Origin: Brachionus manjavacas
Lineage: Eukaryota; Rotifera; Eurotatoria; Ploima; Brachionidae
Assembly: GCA_019054805.1 (NCBI GenBank)
Contig: JAHQIY010000035.1
Location: forward strand, 124,001-188,000
Reading direction: 5' to 3'
DNA length: 64,000 nucleotides
A program made the position numbers and the translations under genes. The notes beneath the pieces are model-generated. The model did not search any database and was not told the origin of the DNA. It saw nothing but the letters and a program-made list of their open reading frames with translations. This document shows positions 47,501-58,286 of the stretch, one piece after another; the first letter of the stretch is position 1, and each line of letters begins with the position of its first letter.

Positions 47501-50500
47501 GGAAAATCTATTGCATCAGAAGAGTGTATAAATTTTTTGATATGAAGCCTGGTCTAGCAAATTTAAAAAAAATTTTAAAATCCAGACTTGGACTTTTTTT
47601 GGGACTTTTAAACAACTCTGGATTCTTATGAAGAGATAAAAGAATTTACTTATAAGATTAAATTTTTAATTGCACTTAATTTGTAACAAGGATAAAATTT
47701 TTTCAAAAAAAATTACCAAAAGCAAAAATTAATTTTAGTCACTGAGTTCAATTTTGGTCATTTTAGTTCCATTTTAGTGATAATTTTTCTGTGTCATAAA
47801 ACTCTTTGAAATTTTAATTAAAGTGACAAAGGAAATGTGATGAGGAGATTGTATGACATCGCTGAATCGTGCATTTCGAAAACAAAGTTTTTCAAAAATT
47901 TCGACAATATTCTCAGCAATGAAACAGAATATCGGAAATACGATTTTCAGACCGGAATTGTGCGCGTGAATTGTGTTGATTGTCTTGACAGAACAAACAC
48001 TGCCATGTATGTGATTGGCAAATGCGCTTTGGCCCATCAAGTAAAAGATTTAATACTTTGACTTGGGATGTAATTTATAGAATTAAGCTTTATGCACTTG
48101 GAATTTTGTCAACACCGAGTTTTGGAGTAGAGAGTCTGTGTGAAAAAATGCTTATTGATCTGTACGAAAAATGTGGGTAAGATCAGGTAAGAAAGAAGAA
48201 GCTTTGGATTTAAATTTTTTTCTAGTGATGCCATTGCTCAGCAATATGGAGGCTCTCAGCTAGGTTTGTGAATGAATTTTTTGTCATTTTTTTAATTTAA
48301 CTTGCTGATTGAAGTTCATAGAGTTGATACTTATGGCAAAAATTCAATTGCCAGTCAATCAAGAGACATGATACACACTATTTCTAGATATTACAGCAAT
48401 GCTTTTTCAGGTATGGATTTTATGAAAAATAATTAAAATTAAGTACTTTAATTATATTGAGAATTAAAGCGAATCATAAAATTTTTGTGACCCATTAAAA
48501 AATTATAATCACTCTAGAAGTTTTATACAATTTTCAATTTTCAAATTTTTCTTAAAGATTCTATTTTTTTAATACGCAATAATACTAAATTATTTATTTA
48601 ATTAAAAAACTATTGCTTCACAAATCTTGTATTTTTTTCCTGCCCTTGGCCCTTTAACTAAATCTAAGTTTAAATTTTAAAATATTTTTTGTAATTCTAT
48701 CACTTACTGTGAGTGTATGAATTCATACCCATTTTGCAAGAGGATTCAAATGCCGTCAAAATATTCATAAGATTATTGGTATTATTAACTTGTGCAAAAA
48801 AAATCATTGGATTTTTTAATAATATTTTTTTTTAATTTAAAAGTGGGAAAAATATTTAAGTTGAAGATCATCATTAATTCAAAATAAAATTTAATCTATT
48901 TGAAAAATAACAGTTTCAAGGCTTTCTATTTTAGAGATAAATTATCCTTAATTTCAAATAGACAAGTCAAAATTTCCTCTCATCGTTCAAAAGTTATTTA
49001 CCTTTTTAATTTTATTTAATTTTTTATCTTTATTTAATCCTTTTTTTTTTTAACTTTATTTTAATTTTATTTATTTTAAATTTTTATTCTTTTTATTTTA
49101 TACATTTTTATTCTGAAGGAGCATTAACTCGGTACACAGATAAATAAATAAAAGTTATTTGAGTTTGTCCAAATTAGCTTTTCTTCTAAAGAAATGGCCA
49201 GCAAATTCGCCAGATTTAGATAATCACATTTTTTATCACTGGAATGCCATCGTGAAAAAGTCTAGCATCAAAATGTAAAAGGAGAAATACAATTTCTCGT
49301 GAAAAAAAGTCTAAAAATGAGAAAAAATTACGAAATTTACTTCTTTTTTTGAAAATGGTAGAAATCTATATTTAGCACTTTTCTTTGAATTTTTTATGAT
49401 TTTTTCTCTAAAAAAAAAATTATAAAATTCAAACTATTTTACAAAAAAAAAAAAGATTAAAATAGTAAAATACAAAAAGATTTTAAAATTCGCAAAAGTA
49501 ATGGATTCTTTCCCATTTAATTCATGAGCTGGAGCCAGGTTTTGGTTCCAAAATATTATTTAATATTTAAAAGAATATTTAATCAATAAACTAATTTTGT
49601 TATTAATAGATAGATTTTTAAGTTATCAAAAAGTCTTCTAGTGAAAATCAAACTATTAAATTAATATTATGAAAAAATAGTTATTAGCTTTTGAATTCCT
49701 AGACTTAGCCGTAAAATTCCTATTGATTTTAGTCACTAGTATTATGTTTTCTATATATTGAATGGTGTTCACCTCTAGGACTAGGACTTTTTTCAATTGT
49801 AACTAAACATTATGCAATTAAAACGTATCATGTTATAACGGGAAAAATTAGTTATTAAGTATGGAATTATATTATCGTCAGTGATAATGAAATCTCTTAA
49901 TAGCTGATTACACTACCGGGGAGAACCATTTTTTTTTGACCCATAGACAATGAACTTGTTGGTTCTTTAAGGTGCTCTTAAAAAAAAGAACAAAACTTCA
50001 GTATAAATCAATTCGAATAAAAAAGAGAGGTTCTTTTTAAATTTTCTAAATGAATATTTTTGATTCTTTCAGATTTTTTCAGGTTCTTTTTGGTTCTTAT
50101 GAGGTTCTTTTAGGTTCTTTCTGGTTTATTATAATTTCTTTACTTAAGATCTTCGGTTCTTTTTCCTTTTTTATCAAAGAACCTTTATGGTTCTTTCAGG
50201 TTCTTTTTGATTCTTTTTGGTTCTTTTTGAAAACCTCAATTGAAATCTAGGACTTCCCTTATCGTCTTCCTGGTTTAGGGCTTCGCCCCGGACCCCGTTT
50301 ACCTTCCCCGCAATCCGCCAAAACCAAAACTAACCAAAAAAAACCTGAAAGAACTTCAAAAGAACCAAAAAAATTCCTAAAAGAACCTGAAAGAACCATA
50401 AAGGTTCTTTTCAAAAAAAGGGAAAAGGAACCGATGATTTTAAGTAAAGAACCAAAAAGAATCAAAAAGAACCTAAAAAGAACCCAAAAGAACCCAGAAA

Positions 50501-52199
50501 AACCCAAAAAAACAAAAAATAACAAAAAATTCTTTTTTAAAAAAGAACCTGTAATATCCATTGGGTTCTCTTTTCATTGTCTATGTATGTTTTTTTCTTA
50601 AGAAAAATTAATTAATTGAAGAGATATCACAAAAAATATTAAAAATTTTTCCAGAAATTAAAGAATTAACTCTCGCATTCAATGCATCAGCTTAATTAAG
50701 TCTCCACAAAAACACATCGAATGTATCAGCTGATGACCAATTTTAATCTCTTTAAAAAAAAACTTATTATTTTAACTTATTAAATTAACTTTTTAATTTG
50801 AGTTTTAAAAATTCACAATGGAGTATTTATTTCTTTTATTTCTTTGAAAAAAAAGTGTAAAACATTTTAAATCTTTAAAAAAATCTAAAAAAATTTTAAA
50901 TTCTAATTTAAATGAAGCTTGGGGAGTTGAATTTTGTGTTATAAATTTTGTCAGCGACTAATCTCAGAAAGTAATTTAAATTTGTGTGAAACACAATCAA
51001 CACAATTTTTTCTAAATTAAATTTAATCAAATTATCTTAAAGTTTTTCCATAAATAGAAAAATTTTGTACTTTAACCTTAGATTGGAATAAAAATTCGTA
51101 AAATTTAATATTTATTATAAAGTACTTAGTTTAATAAATTAAAATTTAATAAAATATAGAAAAAAATAGACGCTGATAAACAGAATGCCATCAATTTATT
51201 TCTCGGAATTTTTCAACCAAAATCGAATTCTTGTCACATTTGGGATCTAAACACAGACTGCTATCTACATGATAACTTAATAATGCAGCCATGGAAGTTA
51301 CTCAACAATTACATAGAATGGATCGATTTGAAACTTTTCGAATGTTTACCTATGCCTTACGAAATAGGTAATAAATCAAAAGAAAAAAAAATATTTTCTT
51401 CACTTAATTTTTTTTTTCCTGATTAGAATTTAAAAGCCTAGCGGATTTCATGCATGTTGAACCATTGAAAAGCAAGAGTGATCCAAAAATAAACTTGTAT
51501 GATGATTTTTATACCCCGAATCGGTTAACAGCATTTCATGAGATTTTCTACTTCAATAACTTGAGCACAAATCGTATCGCGAACAATTTGCCAAGTCAGG
51601 GATTTACTGGAAATATTATGGCTATTCTGGATCCCTTCAAATTCAAAAAAAAAAGCTTTTCAGGCTTGACTAATACTGCCAAAAATCAGAACACTGAATC
51701 AATGCTGCTGAATTCGTCTTCTGATGATGACTTTACCGATGAATCCAATTCTTTTGTTCCTGATTTTTCTCTCAAAGCAAATAATAACGAAAAACCTTTG
51801 AGTCGTTCTTCGCCAGAGAAAAAAGACAGCAAAATATACGAAGTTCCAACTCAGAGCCTAAATATTTATATGAAATATGCAGAGGATGCGCAGCGCATCC
51901 AAATAAGGTATAAAGAAACCAAAGGTGAAATGTACCAAAAGTTTTTTGTAGCAGAAAAATTTTGCCAAGAGCCGGTGAAGACTTTGTCAGATAAAAGTTT
52001 GGCCATTTATGAAGAGCATTTGAATGTTGGACGCCTTAGTGATTCCACCACTATTCAAATAAAAGACAGCAATTTGAAAATTTATGAAACCTTTATTAAT
52101 GAAAGAGAAAATCTTAAAACTAATAAAGATGAATTTGAATTGAGTGGTTTTGAAAATTTTAATTTTCACCACGATAAAATTAAATTCAGTCTATTCTAA
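44578..52199 (+). CDS. FIG4: FIG4 / SAC3 phosphoinositide 5-phosphatase, complete in 12 exons
   Basis: SAC-domain phosphatase that, with VAC14 and PIKfyve/FAB1, controls PI(3,5)P2 on endolysosomes. Exons: 44578-44655, 44718-44819, 44871-45000, 45050-45475, 45545-45805, 45866-46097, 47824-48040, 48088-48176, 48226-48263, 48315-48410, 51170-51367, 51427-52199. All phases agree and give 879 residues (human 907). Landmarks: [18 protein letters not shown] near the N-terminus, [28 protein letters not shown], and the catalytic CX5R motif CVDCLDRTN (about residues 459-467). YGGSQLVHRV and [20 protein letters not shown] follow. The C-terminal exon (257 codons) is less conserved and Ser/Asp-rich. Intron 4 is a U12-type AT-AC intron; introns 6 and 10 are enlarged and repeat-bearing, the rest are 47-69 bp. 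The last exon converges on PEPCK copy 3, 151 bp away. Confidence 0.95.
45476..45544 (+). other. U12-type AT-AC intron in FIG4 (intron 4)
   Basis: 69 bp with ATATCCTTT at the 5' end, TTCCTTAAC (45529-45537) as branch site and AC at the 3' end. All three match minor-spliceosome consensus exactly. No GT or AG boundary restores the frame, whereas this one joins ...LSQS to [14 protein letters not shown] in perfect register with human FIG4. Confidence 0.9.
47104..47209 (-). other. Possible minus-strand last exon inside FIG4 intron 6
   Basis: An acceptor AAAAAATTTAG precedes an open minus frame reading [20 protein letters not shown] followed by [14 protein letters not shown], stop. Composition is protein-like in an otherwise very AT-rich intron. 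No further exons were found, so a nested gene, a relic or chance all remain possible. Confidence 0.3.
47601..47621 (+). repeat. Dispersed repeat, copy 1 (ends ACAACTCTGG)
   Basis: A 21 bp block exactly repeated at 56031-56051 (GGGACTTTTAAACAACTCTG, then G). Both sit in AGTCC/GGACT-rich surroundings and are probably fragments of one interspersed element. Confidence 0.6.
49110..49153 (+). repeat. Retroposon 3' tail, family A (copy 6)
   Basis: TTCTGAAGGAGCATTAACTC, then GGTACACAGATAAATAAATAAA, after the T-rich tract 48990-49108. It lies within FIG4 intron 10. Confidence 0.7.
49942..50585. mobile_element. Fold-back element built of GGTTCTTTTT repeats (644 bp)
   Basis: The ends are CATAGACAATGAA (49942-49954) and its exact reverse complement (50573-50585). 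The left arm (to about 50240) is an array of GGTTCTTTTT/GATTCTTT units and the right arm (50330-50560) is the inverted AAAAGAACC array, so the transcript or single strand can fold on itself. The loop (about 50250-50330) is sharply GC-rich, with GGGCTTCGCCCCGGACCCCG. Frames in both arms are repeat artefacts. No target duplication was evident. It lies inside FIG4 intron 10. Confidence 0.8.
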
Positions 52200-52350
52200 T
52201 TTTGAAAAAAAAATTTTAACATTATTTAAAAATTGTTTTAATCAATTAAAGATTTATTTATTTAAAAATTCTGCAGCAGCCTTGTCTTCAATGTCATAAA
52301 TAAATTTAAAAATAATCTTGAATAAATATCAAAAATCACTTTAATAAAAT

Positions 52351-54342
52351 TTATTTGTAGTCTTTTTTTATTCTCATGACAAATCGATCTATTTGCTTAA
52401 TTATTTCATTAGGAGTTGAATCTCCAACATATTCATTGAAAAATTCGCGAATTTCTTCAGCTTCTTTTAGCAAAAAATCTTTATCCAAACTGAACAGCTC
52501 TTGAATTTCTTTATTTGTGATATCCAAGCCTTGCAAATCAAAACTGTCCAACTTAGGCAAAATACCAATTGGTGTTTTCTGAGCGATTGAATCATCACCA
52601 TCAGTTCTCTTGAAGATCCATTCAAGAACTCGAATGTTTTCTCCAAAACCTGGCCACAAAAAGCTTCCTTGACCATTGTTAGATTTTCTGAACCAATTTA
52701 CATTGAAAATCTTAGGCATTTTTCTTTCTTCTTTGTTCAAACTCAACCAGTGTTTGCAGTAATCACCAAAATTGTAGCCAAAAAACGGTCTCATTGCAAA
52801 TGGATCATGCATGATCACTTTTCCTTTGTGCTCTGCAGCTGCCGTCGCTTCGGATCTTATTGATGCACCTACAAACACGCCATGTTCCCAATCGAATGCC
52901 TCATAGATTAGCGGAACACCTTGTGGTCGTCTGCCTCCAAAAATGATTGCTGAAATTGGCACTCCTTCTGGACTTTCCCAATTTGGATCAATTATTGGAC
53001 ACTGTTCAGCTGGTGAAGTAAATCTGGAATTAGGGTGAGCTGCTGGCTCTTTTGAATCTTTGGTCCAATCTTTTCCTTTCCACGATATCAAGTGTTCACC
53101 GTGTGCAACCATGTTGTCGTCTAATCCTTCCCAATAGACTTTGCCATCTGCCGTATGGGCTACATTGGTGAAAATAGTGTTGTACTGAATCACTTTTAGA
53201 GCTATTGGATTTGTGAGCTCCGAAGTTCCAGGACATACACCAAAAAATCCATTTTCAGGATTTATGGCTCTCAGCTCTCCTTTTTCGTTAAATTTCATCC
53301 ACGCAATGTCATCTCCAACACATTCAATTTTCCAGCCTGGAACAGTTGGAGCCAACATTGCCAAGTTTGTTTTACCACATTGAGAGGGAAAAGCCGCAGC
53401 GATGTATTTTTTTACACCTTGGGGATTAGTGATACCCAAAATTAGCATATGCTCTGCCATCCATCCTTCTCGTCTGGCAATTATTGAGCCAAGACGAAGA
53501 GCAAAACACTTTTTACCCAACAGACTGTTGCCACCATAGCCGCTACCAAACGAAATGACTTCGTTTTTTTCTGGCAAATGAGAAATCATGGTCATTTCTG
53601 GATTGCAAGGCCAGTTGTTTATAATTGTTCGTTGTGTTGGCAGTGGAACTCCGACTGTGTGCAAGCACTTCACAAAATTGCCATGATCACCAATTTTTTC
53701 AAAAACCTCAATGCCCATTCTGGTCATTATTCTCATATTGCACACAACATACAACGAGTCGGTCAATTCAACTCCAATCTTAGAGATTGGACCACCCACA
53801 GGGCCCATGCTGTACGGAACAACATACATGGTTCTGCCTTTCATGCATCCTGGCAGCCTACGGCTCAGCTCATATTCCAAATCTTCTGGTGACATCCAGT
53901 TCCCTAAAGCACTGCACTTTAAATTTCTCAGGTTCAGTGAAGCATCTACTTCTTTAAAGCCATGCTTTGGTATTGGTATTGCATCTAGCATATTTTTGGT
54001 ACTGATAAATGTTCTTGATTCAACTCTGGCAACATCTTTGGGATCTGTCAAAGCCAACCAGCAGTTATTCATTTTCTCTAACTTTTGCAACACTCCTTTT
54101 TCTTGCAATATCTTCAAATTTACTCTATTCTCTTCAATGGAACCATCACAAATGTGAATTGCATCAGGTTGGCAAATTTTGGCCTTTTCTTCAATATAAT
54201 CTTGAATACTTTTGGGCAACTTGGTCAAATTGCTATGATACGTGGCAGTTCTTAGCTTGAGCAGTTTATCGTCGTCCAAAACATGGTCATCAGTGATCTT
54301 TTCATAATGCCTGTGCTGATGGTCACTTGAAATTGAGGCCAT
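52351..54342 (-). CDS. PCK: Phosphoenolpyruvate carboxykinase (GTP), copy 3
   Basis: 663 residues, intronless. It is almost identical to copy 2 from [20 protein letters not shown] through residue 70 and over most of the core, including FPSQCGKTN and TDSLYVV. It differs in residues 71-125 ([34 protein letters not shown]) and in the C-terminal ~60 residues ([20 protein letters not shown]). All catalytic blocks ([23 protein letters not shown]) are intact. Sequence homology with copy 2 stops abruptly just upstream of the ATG and after the stop, so only the coding unit is shared. It lies tail-to-tail with FIG4. Confidence 0.96.
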   Translation of the reverse strand: MASISSDHQHRHYEKITDDHVLDDDKLLKLRTATYHSNLTKLPKSIQDYIEEKAKICQPDAIHICDGSIEENRVNLKILQEKGVLQKLEKMNNCWLALTDPKDVARVESRTFISTKNMLDAIPIPKHGFKEVDASLNLRNLKCSALGNWMSPEDLEYELSRRLPGCMKGRTMYVVPYSMGPVGGPISKIGVELTDSLYVVCNMRIMTRMGIEVFEKIGDHGNFVKCLHTVGVPLPTQRTIINNWPCNPEMTMISHLPEKNEVISFGSGYGGNSLLGKKCFALRLGSIIARREGWMAEHMLILGITNPQGVKKYIAAAFPSQCGKTNLAMLAPTVPGWKIECVGDDIAWMKFNEKGELRAINPENGFFGVCPGTSELTNPIALKVIQYNTIFTNVAHTADGKVYWEGLDDNMVAHGEHLISWKGKDWTKDSKEPAAHPNSRFTSPAEQCPIIDPNWESPEGVPISAIIFGGRRPQGVPLIYEAFDWEHGVFVGASIRSEATAAAEHKGKVIMHDPFAMRPFFGYNFGDYCKHWLSLNKEERKMPKIFNVNWFRKSNNGQGSFLWPGFGENIRVLEWIFKRTDGDDSIAQKTPIGILPKLDSFDLQGLDITNKEIQELFSLDKDFLLKEAEEIREFFNEYVGDSTPNEIIKQIDRFVMRIKKDYK

Positions 54343-55107
54343 TTTTAGTTGAAATTTTTCAAGAGTAGTAATTAATTTGTATTATTTAAGTAAAATAAAA
54401 TGGACCAATTTAAATAAAAATAGTTACAAATTTTCTATATTTATATTTTTCAAATTTTTAGAATTGCTAAAACTATTTTGCTTAATATACTTGGGTTTTA
54501 ACTTTCCTCAAAAATATCTTATCATGAATCGTTTTAAACTTATATGGATTTAAATATAAATAGTTCATTTAGCAAAAAGGAGTACGCCAGATAAGACTCC
54601 ATTTTTCTCTTTCCAAAATCTTGTCCTAGAGTTAAAGACCTATCGAATATTTAGCATTAATATTTACCATAGAATTAGGCCCTTAAGAAATTGTATCATC
54701 AACATCAAAATAAATCAAAATTATCCTTCCAACTCTTGGTCATTAAAATAAAGTAAAGTTACGTAAATTTACAAAAGTGAAAAATCATAAATTATCAGAT
54801 TTTGCGTAAATTTTGGTAAATTAATGATTTGCTAATATTAGTAAATTTAAGACATTGAGAATTTTCAAAATAACCTTCCAAAAATTTCAAAATAATATTT
54901 TTTATCATTCTTAATTTTAAATTGACAAAACTGAGCTTTTTAAACTCTGATGATGAAACATCATGAAACAAAATTTACTAAATTCAACAAAAAAATTTAT
55001 TTGATATTTTCTATAGTTAGAAACTAAATTAACTTTTCAGTAAATTTTGATGCAAATAATTCTAAATAAAAATTATGTAAAAAAATTAGATAAAATAATT
55101 CAATGAA
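54343..55107. other. AT-rich upstream region of PEPCK copy 3
   Basis: No gene. Short TTACGTAAATTTAC-like tracts (54760-54830) recall the arms of the MITE at 32697 and may be a decayed copy. Confidence 0.3.
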
Positions 55108-55248
55108 ATGTCAATTGGTGGTGGTCAAGGAATGGTAAGATGCAATTGTACATCTCAATGTATTACAGATCGATGCGGTTGTAGAAAGTCGAACCTCTTG
55201 TGTAATTCCAGATGTCATGGATTAAATACAATTTGCTCCAGAAAATAA
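55108..55248 (+). pseudogene. Cys-rich CxC...CH motif, transposon-protein C-terminus
   Basis: A 46-codon frame reads GGGQGMVRCNCTSQCITDRC followed by GCRKSNLLCNSRCHGLN. The CxCxxxCxxxxCxCxxxxxxCxxxCH pattern is the small zinc-binding tail found after integrase/transposase domains in several animal mobile-element-derived proteins. Nothing upstream matches a catalytic domain, so I take it as a relic or a stray last exon. Confidence 0.55.
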
Positions 55249-55559
55249 ACTTTTTATCAATATTTACGCTTTATTTCAGATTATTAATGTATTTATCTTT
55301 TTAATTTCAGTTAATTACGAGAAAAATAGAAAAAACAGGAAAAATTGATAATTTTATTTATTTCAAAATTAACGTCTAGTAACGTTATTATCGATATTTA
55401 CGTATTATCAAAAAAAAACGACTACATAAATATAGATTAATTTTTTTTAAATGATTTTTTCGTAGTTAATGAATTAAGTTTTCAATTCTTTTTTAAATTT
55501 TGAAATCAATTTCAACATGCATACTAGGAAAGAGAAAAGAAAAAGCCAATTACTTATTA

Positions 55560-55919
55560 TCAAACCAAAATATATCTCATTTCCTAGAGGAGCTAAAAGA
55601 AGAAAAGGGTTTGGGTGTTTTTATTACAAATGATCTGAAATAGAATAATCAATGTGCTGTAGCAGCTATGAAAGCTAACCGAATATTGGGTCAAATAAGA
55701 AATTCTTTTAAAAACCTTAGCCGAGAATCATTAAGACTTCTCTATACATCACTTGTGAGACCCCATTTGGAGTATGCAGAAGGAAACTGGAGTCTGTACT
55801 TAAAAAAAGACATTATAATTCTTGAAAAAGTGCAAAGAAGAGCGACAAAACTGATTGATAACACCAGAACCAAGTCTTATGAAGACAGATTGAAATACTT
55901 AAATCTAATGAAACTTTAA
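55560..55919 (+). pseudogene. CR1-type LINE ORF2 C-terminal fragment
   Basis: Reads GLGVFITNDLK, stop, then MKANRILGQIRNSFKNLSRE, SLRLLYTSLVRPHLEYAEGN and VQRRATKLIDNTRTKSYEDR before a stop. It is the same region as in the copies at 29816, 59100 and 61968, but 5'- and 3'-truncated. Confidence 0.85.
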
Positions 55920-56030
55920 TTAAAAAATCGCCTCAACATTTTTAATAAAAAAATTAATTTTTATTAAGTTTTTGAGAGATGATAGAAATTTTAAGAAGAA
56001 ATTTAAAAGTTCGGATTAGGACTTTATTTT

Positions 56031-56051
56031 GGGACTTTTAAACAACTCTGG
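56031..56051 (+). repeat. Dispersed repeat, copy 2
   Basis: Exact match of 47601-47621. Confidence 0.6.
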
Positions 56052-56294
56052 TTTTATAAGAATTTAAAATTTAATATTCGAATTTTTGAAAAAAAATTCA
56101 CAATGCTCAAATTAACTTAATTTTTCACTCTTCATTTTTAACTCTTTTGATTTCAAAAAAATATTTTAAATTCAAATTTTTAAAATCTTTAAAAAACTAC
56201 ATACTTATTTTACTTGGAAATAAAAATTTATTAAATTCGACAACAAAATTTAAATTTTAAAATTAATTTTTAATTTTTTAATTAATTTAAAAAT

Positions 56295-56747
56295 TTAAGA
56301 ATCCATCTTCACTTTCTTTTTAAGTTTTATTGAGTTTATTAATAAAGAAAGAAGTATTCCAATCACTGCTCCAATAAGACACGAAATTGGCCATTTTTGC
56401 CACCATCTGTCCCAGTCTAATGGAATGACCAATGCTCCAAACCATGCTCCAATAATTGAACCTCTACTCACTCGAACTAGCGTTTGTTCGATATTGTTTT
56501 TGTATTCCTGACGGAAAAGAAGTCTTTCCAGTAGTTCTATGGGACTTTTATGCTTAAACATTATTAGAAAAGGCATTACACTGATTAGACTCAAAAAAAT
56601 ACTAAAAACGAGTGTGGCTAAAAAATCTTCAACCAGATAAGCACCAAAACTGACAGCCACTAGATATATTAAAATTGTGGAAACTAAAAATTCCATGAAT
56701 GTAAAAACTAGATTCAATAAATTGTTTCCGGAATCATGATCATACAT
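56295..56747 (-). CDS. PIGF: PIGF, GPI-anchor biosynthesis class F protein (C-terminal part)
   Basis: PIGF is a multi-pass ER protein that stabilises PIGO and PIGG, the enzymes adding ethanolamine phosphate to GPI precursors. The diagnostic block GAWFGALVIPLDWDRWWQKW (residues 100-119) followed by PISCLIGA is nearly identical to vertebrate PIGF. Hydrophobic segments at about 10-32, 42-63 and 120-139 fit its last membrane spans. At 150 residues it lacks about 70 N-terminal residues (human 219). An acceptor-like TATTTTACAG directly precedes the ATG, so upstream exons are likely, but I could not find them before the neighbouring gene at 56865. Confidence 0.85.
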   Translation of the reverse strand: MYDHDSGNNLLNLVFTFMEFLVSTILIYLVAVSFGAYLVEDFLATLVFSIFLSLISVMPFLIMFKHKSPIELLERLLFRQEYKNNIEQTLVRVSRGSIIGAWFGALVIPLDWDRWWQKWPISCLIGAVIGILLSLLINSIKLKKKVKMDS

Positions 56748-56864
56748 TCTGTAAAATATGGCATTTTAATTTTTGCTTTTTTAAATTTGAATAAAGTTTT
56801 TAAACCTCATCTTTTCTATTAATTAAATGAAATGGATAATTAATAAATTTATTCTACAAGATTT

Positions 56865-57240
56865 TCATAATTGTTCATTTTCATTAGCACTTCTATGAAA
56901 TTGTTTGAGCCGATTTTCATGAATAGCTGACAGTTCAGCATAAATTCTCTTCTTTTCCTCCGGATCTTTGCATTCTTTGTACTCATTATATGTCTTAATG
57001 ATCAACTCTTTTCGCTTCTCAGTGTTTTGAAGCATTTCCAAGCGCTTGGGATCTTTCATTTAAATCAAATTAGTAAATTATTAAGCGACTGACAATTTTA
57101 CTATTTAAGAACTCTGGTTTTGTAGAATCATAATAAATCAATTTCAAAGGTTTGTAAAACACTATTCCTACTGATAGAACAGCAACAAAGAGTGATATCG
57201 GTTTGTTGTAGCGGATGAAATATCTTTTCAGATATTCCAT
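56865..57240 (-). CDS. Small single-pass membrane protein, two exons (108 aa)
   Basis: Family not recognised. Exon 1 (57102-57240) encodes MEYLKRYFIRYNKPISLFVA followed by VLSVGIVFYKPLKLIYYDST, giving a membrane span at about 16-33 with a basic N-terminus. A 49 bp intron (57053-57101, GTAAAA...TACTAAT...AAAG) joins in phase 1 to exon 2 (56865-57052), a highly charged helix (NPKRLEMLQNTEKRKELIIK, ECKDPEEKKRIYAELSAIH). Size and layout suit a mitochondrial or ER assembly factor, but that is a guess. It lies 117 bp upstream of PIGF on the same strand. Confidence 0.7.
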
Positions 57241-58088
57241 TTTTTTAAATTATTAACTTGAAAAAAAAGTTGTAGGTTCTTGTTTAAAAAATAATGAAAG
57301 CATTTGAATAATTTTTTTGAAATTATTAAATTAAGTTAACATTTTTTTCATAAATATAGAGTAATTTGCTGTGTTGCTATGTGCTAGAAAATAAACCTAA
57401 CAATGCGTAAATAAAAAAAATTTTTTTAATTTTAAAAAAATGGAATTGTATTTTTTTGAAGTTACTATTTTTTTTAACTTTTTTCTGCTCATTTGCCGTA
57501 AAAACTCTTTGATTCAAGGATCCTTAATATTGTAAGGCACCAGGTTTTTTTAACCTTTTTGTCACTTCTTATCTTTGTTTTAACTCAATAAATTTTATCT
57601 TATTAACATTTTTTTTCAATTAAATCTAAAATCAAAAAACAGTATAATTATTTAATTTTTTTTTTCAAAAAAATATTTTTGTTTTCTTGAAAATAAAATG
57701 TTTCAAAAAGAGTCGAAAAAAACTTCCGGTCAGAGTCTTAGTGGTTTGTAAATTAATCTTAAGTTTAGTAAAAGACGTCATGATATAATTTAACTAAAAA
57801 TAATTAAATTAAGTGATGCTTGTTAAATCTAAAGGTTTATTTGTTGGCGTTTCCTGAAAAATCTAGTACGATTGAAAAAATTGAAAAATCGGCTCCAATC
57901 GATTGAAAAAATTAAAAAAACGACCATTTTTATTTAATCGATTCTTTATTCAAAATAAAATATAAAGTTCAGTTGAGATTTTTTAAAGCCAAAATTGGGT
58001 TAATAATTTTAAAAATTTATAAACTTTAATTTTGAATTTTTATTAAAAAATTTGAAATTTTAATTTCCAAGTCCACTTTTTATTTTAG

Positions 58089-58208
58089 GTGTTTGAAGAT
58101 GGCATTTTCTCTTTCCTTTCAGCAGACAAATATGGTTTAAAGAAAATTGAATTTAAAATTTACTCATGGAAAGAAAATAGGAAACTTAAAAAAAATTTTT
58201 TTTGAAAA
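58089..58208 (+). other. Exon-like reading frame
   Basis: After an acceptor CTTTTTATTTTAG the plus strand reads VFEDGIFSFLSADKYGLKKI followed by EFKIYSWKENRKLKKNFF, stop. It is protein-like but isolated and unrecognised. Confidence 0.3.
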
Positions 58209-58244
58209 ATCAAAATTTAAATAATTTTTGACCCCATTTATGGT

Positions 58245-58286
58245 AAACTTTTTTTTCTTTTAAAAATTTATTTCATTAGATGTGTA
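58245..58286 (+). repeat. 42 bp dispersed repeat, copy 1
   Basis: AAACTTTTTTTTCTTTTAAA, continuing to ATTAGATGTGTA. It is repeated at 61110-61152 with one extra T. Confidence 0.7.

Noticed and set aside
50050..50561. Open frames of 66 and 100 codons on opposite strands
   Set aside because: Translations of the GGTTCTTTTT fold-back arrays (phenylalanine/leucine-rich repeats), not genes.
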